From Symbiodinium natans (taxonomy: Eukaryota > Sar > Dinophyceae > Suessiales > Symbiodiniaceae): a stretch of 33,409 bases of DNA. The DNA lies in the NCBI GenBank assembly GCA_905221605.1, contig CAJNDS010001126.1, positions 1-33,409 of the forward strand, written 5' to 3'. Positions 33,330-33,409 of this stretch are shown here, one piece after another (the first letter of the stretch is position 1; each line of letters begins with the position of its first letter). Position numbers and translations under genes: made by a program. The notes below the pieces were generated by a model that ran no database searches, was not told where the DNA came from, and was given only the letters and a program-made list of their open reading frames with translations.

Positions 33330-33380
33330 ATTGGGCTTGAAATTGAAATGTTTCATTTCAATTTCAATTTCAAGCCCAAT
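33330..33380. repeat. Palindrome 4, asymmetric arms
   Basis: The left arm, ATTGGGCTTGAAATTGAAAT plus G (33330-33350), pairs with 33354-33380 across TTT. The right arm has one extra six-base ATTTCA unit. The stem lacks one G found in the others (CTTGAAATTG instead of CTTGGAAATTG), and the loss is matched on the other arm. Confidence 0.85.
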
Positions 33381-33409
33381 ACTTGCGAAATTGGCCTCTC
33401 CAGGTCAAA

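Larger units (their letters stand above)
32807..33409. other. Non-coding right flank of psaB, palindromes and GTT-rich tract
   Basis: No gene is visible after the psaB stop. About 32885-33005 is a low-complexity stretch with repeated GTTGTTGTT and GGTGGCTTGA words. The rest is palindromes and copies of the GTCGGTC element, with GGAAATTGGCCTC words near 33302 and 33387 that are reverse complements of the GGCCAATTTC motif on the left flank. The + frame at 33010-33213 merely reads through a palindrome. The island continues past the window end. Confidence 0.75.

Overview
This window looks like eukaryotic repeat DNA from a photosynthetic organism, joined at its right end to a plastid-type gene island. 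Two lines of evidence point to a phototroph. There are two blocks of TTTAGGG repeats, the telomere type of land plants, many green algae, dinoflagellates and chromerids. There is also a long, divergent psaB gene for a photosystem I reaction-centre subunit. I cannot name the organism. Fragmented or highly derived plastid genomes with divergent genes are known from peridinin dinoflagellates (minicircles), Cladophorales green algae (hairpin chromosomes) and chromerids. Nothing here decides among these or a new lineage.

Layout, left to right: 1-870, low-copy DNA with an imperfect inverted repeat and no convincing gene; 871-1600, GC-rich degenerate repeats built on CCATGGCCCC-type blocks with a recurring punctuation motif; 1601-5361, a 31-bp satellite of about 120 units; 5362-5920, AT-richer unique DNA; 5921-6366, a decayed ~50-bp repeat; 6361-6795, a 49-bp repeat; 6851-6986 and 7692-7838, two interstitial telomere-type blocks around a GC-rich spacer with long G runs; 7839-8040, three copies of a ~55-80 bp repeat; 8036-30011, a 52-bp satellite of more than 400 units, broken once at about 8180-8282; 30012-33409, the psaB island.

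The only gene I can support is psaB (30830-32806, + strand, with in-frame homology continuing upstream to about 30770). It keeps the iron-sulfur FX loop and the P700 histidine, has lost residues in extramembrane loops, and carries Leu in place of the Trp that stacks on phylloquinone. It is surrounded by a modular non-coding system. One part is a ~60-bp element containing an A-run/T-run core next to GTCGGTC, seen five times plus a half copy. The other is a family of perfect-stem palindromes whose right arm is always one sub-repeat longer than the left. The junction with the satellite falls inside a copy of the ~60-bp element.

The very long open frames across the satellites are artefacts. Both main units lack stops in every frame of one strand, and their lengths (31 and 52) are 1 modulo 3, so all three frames stay open together. 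The most interesting part of the window is the psaB island and how it came to adjoin a 22-kb satellite: a plastid chromosome fragment, a nuclear insertion, or an assembly join.
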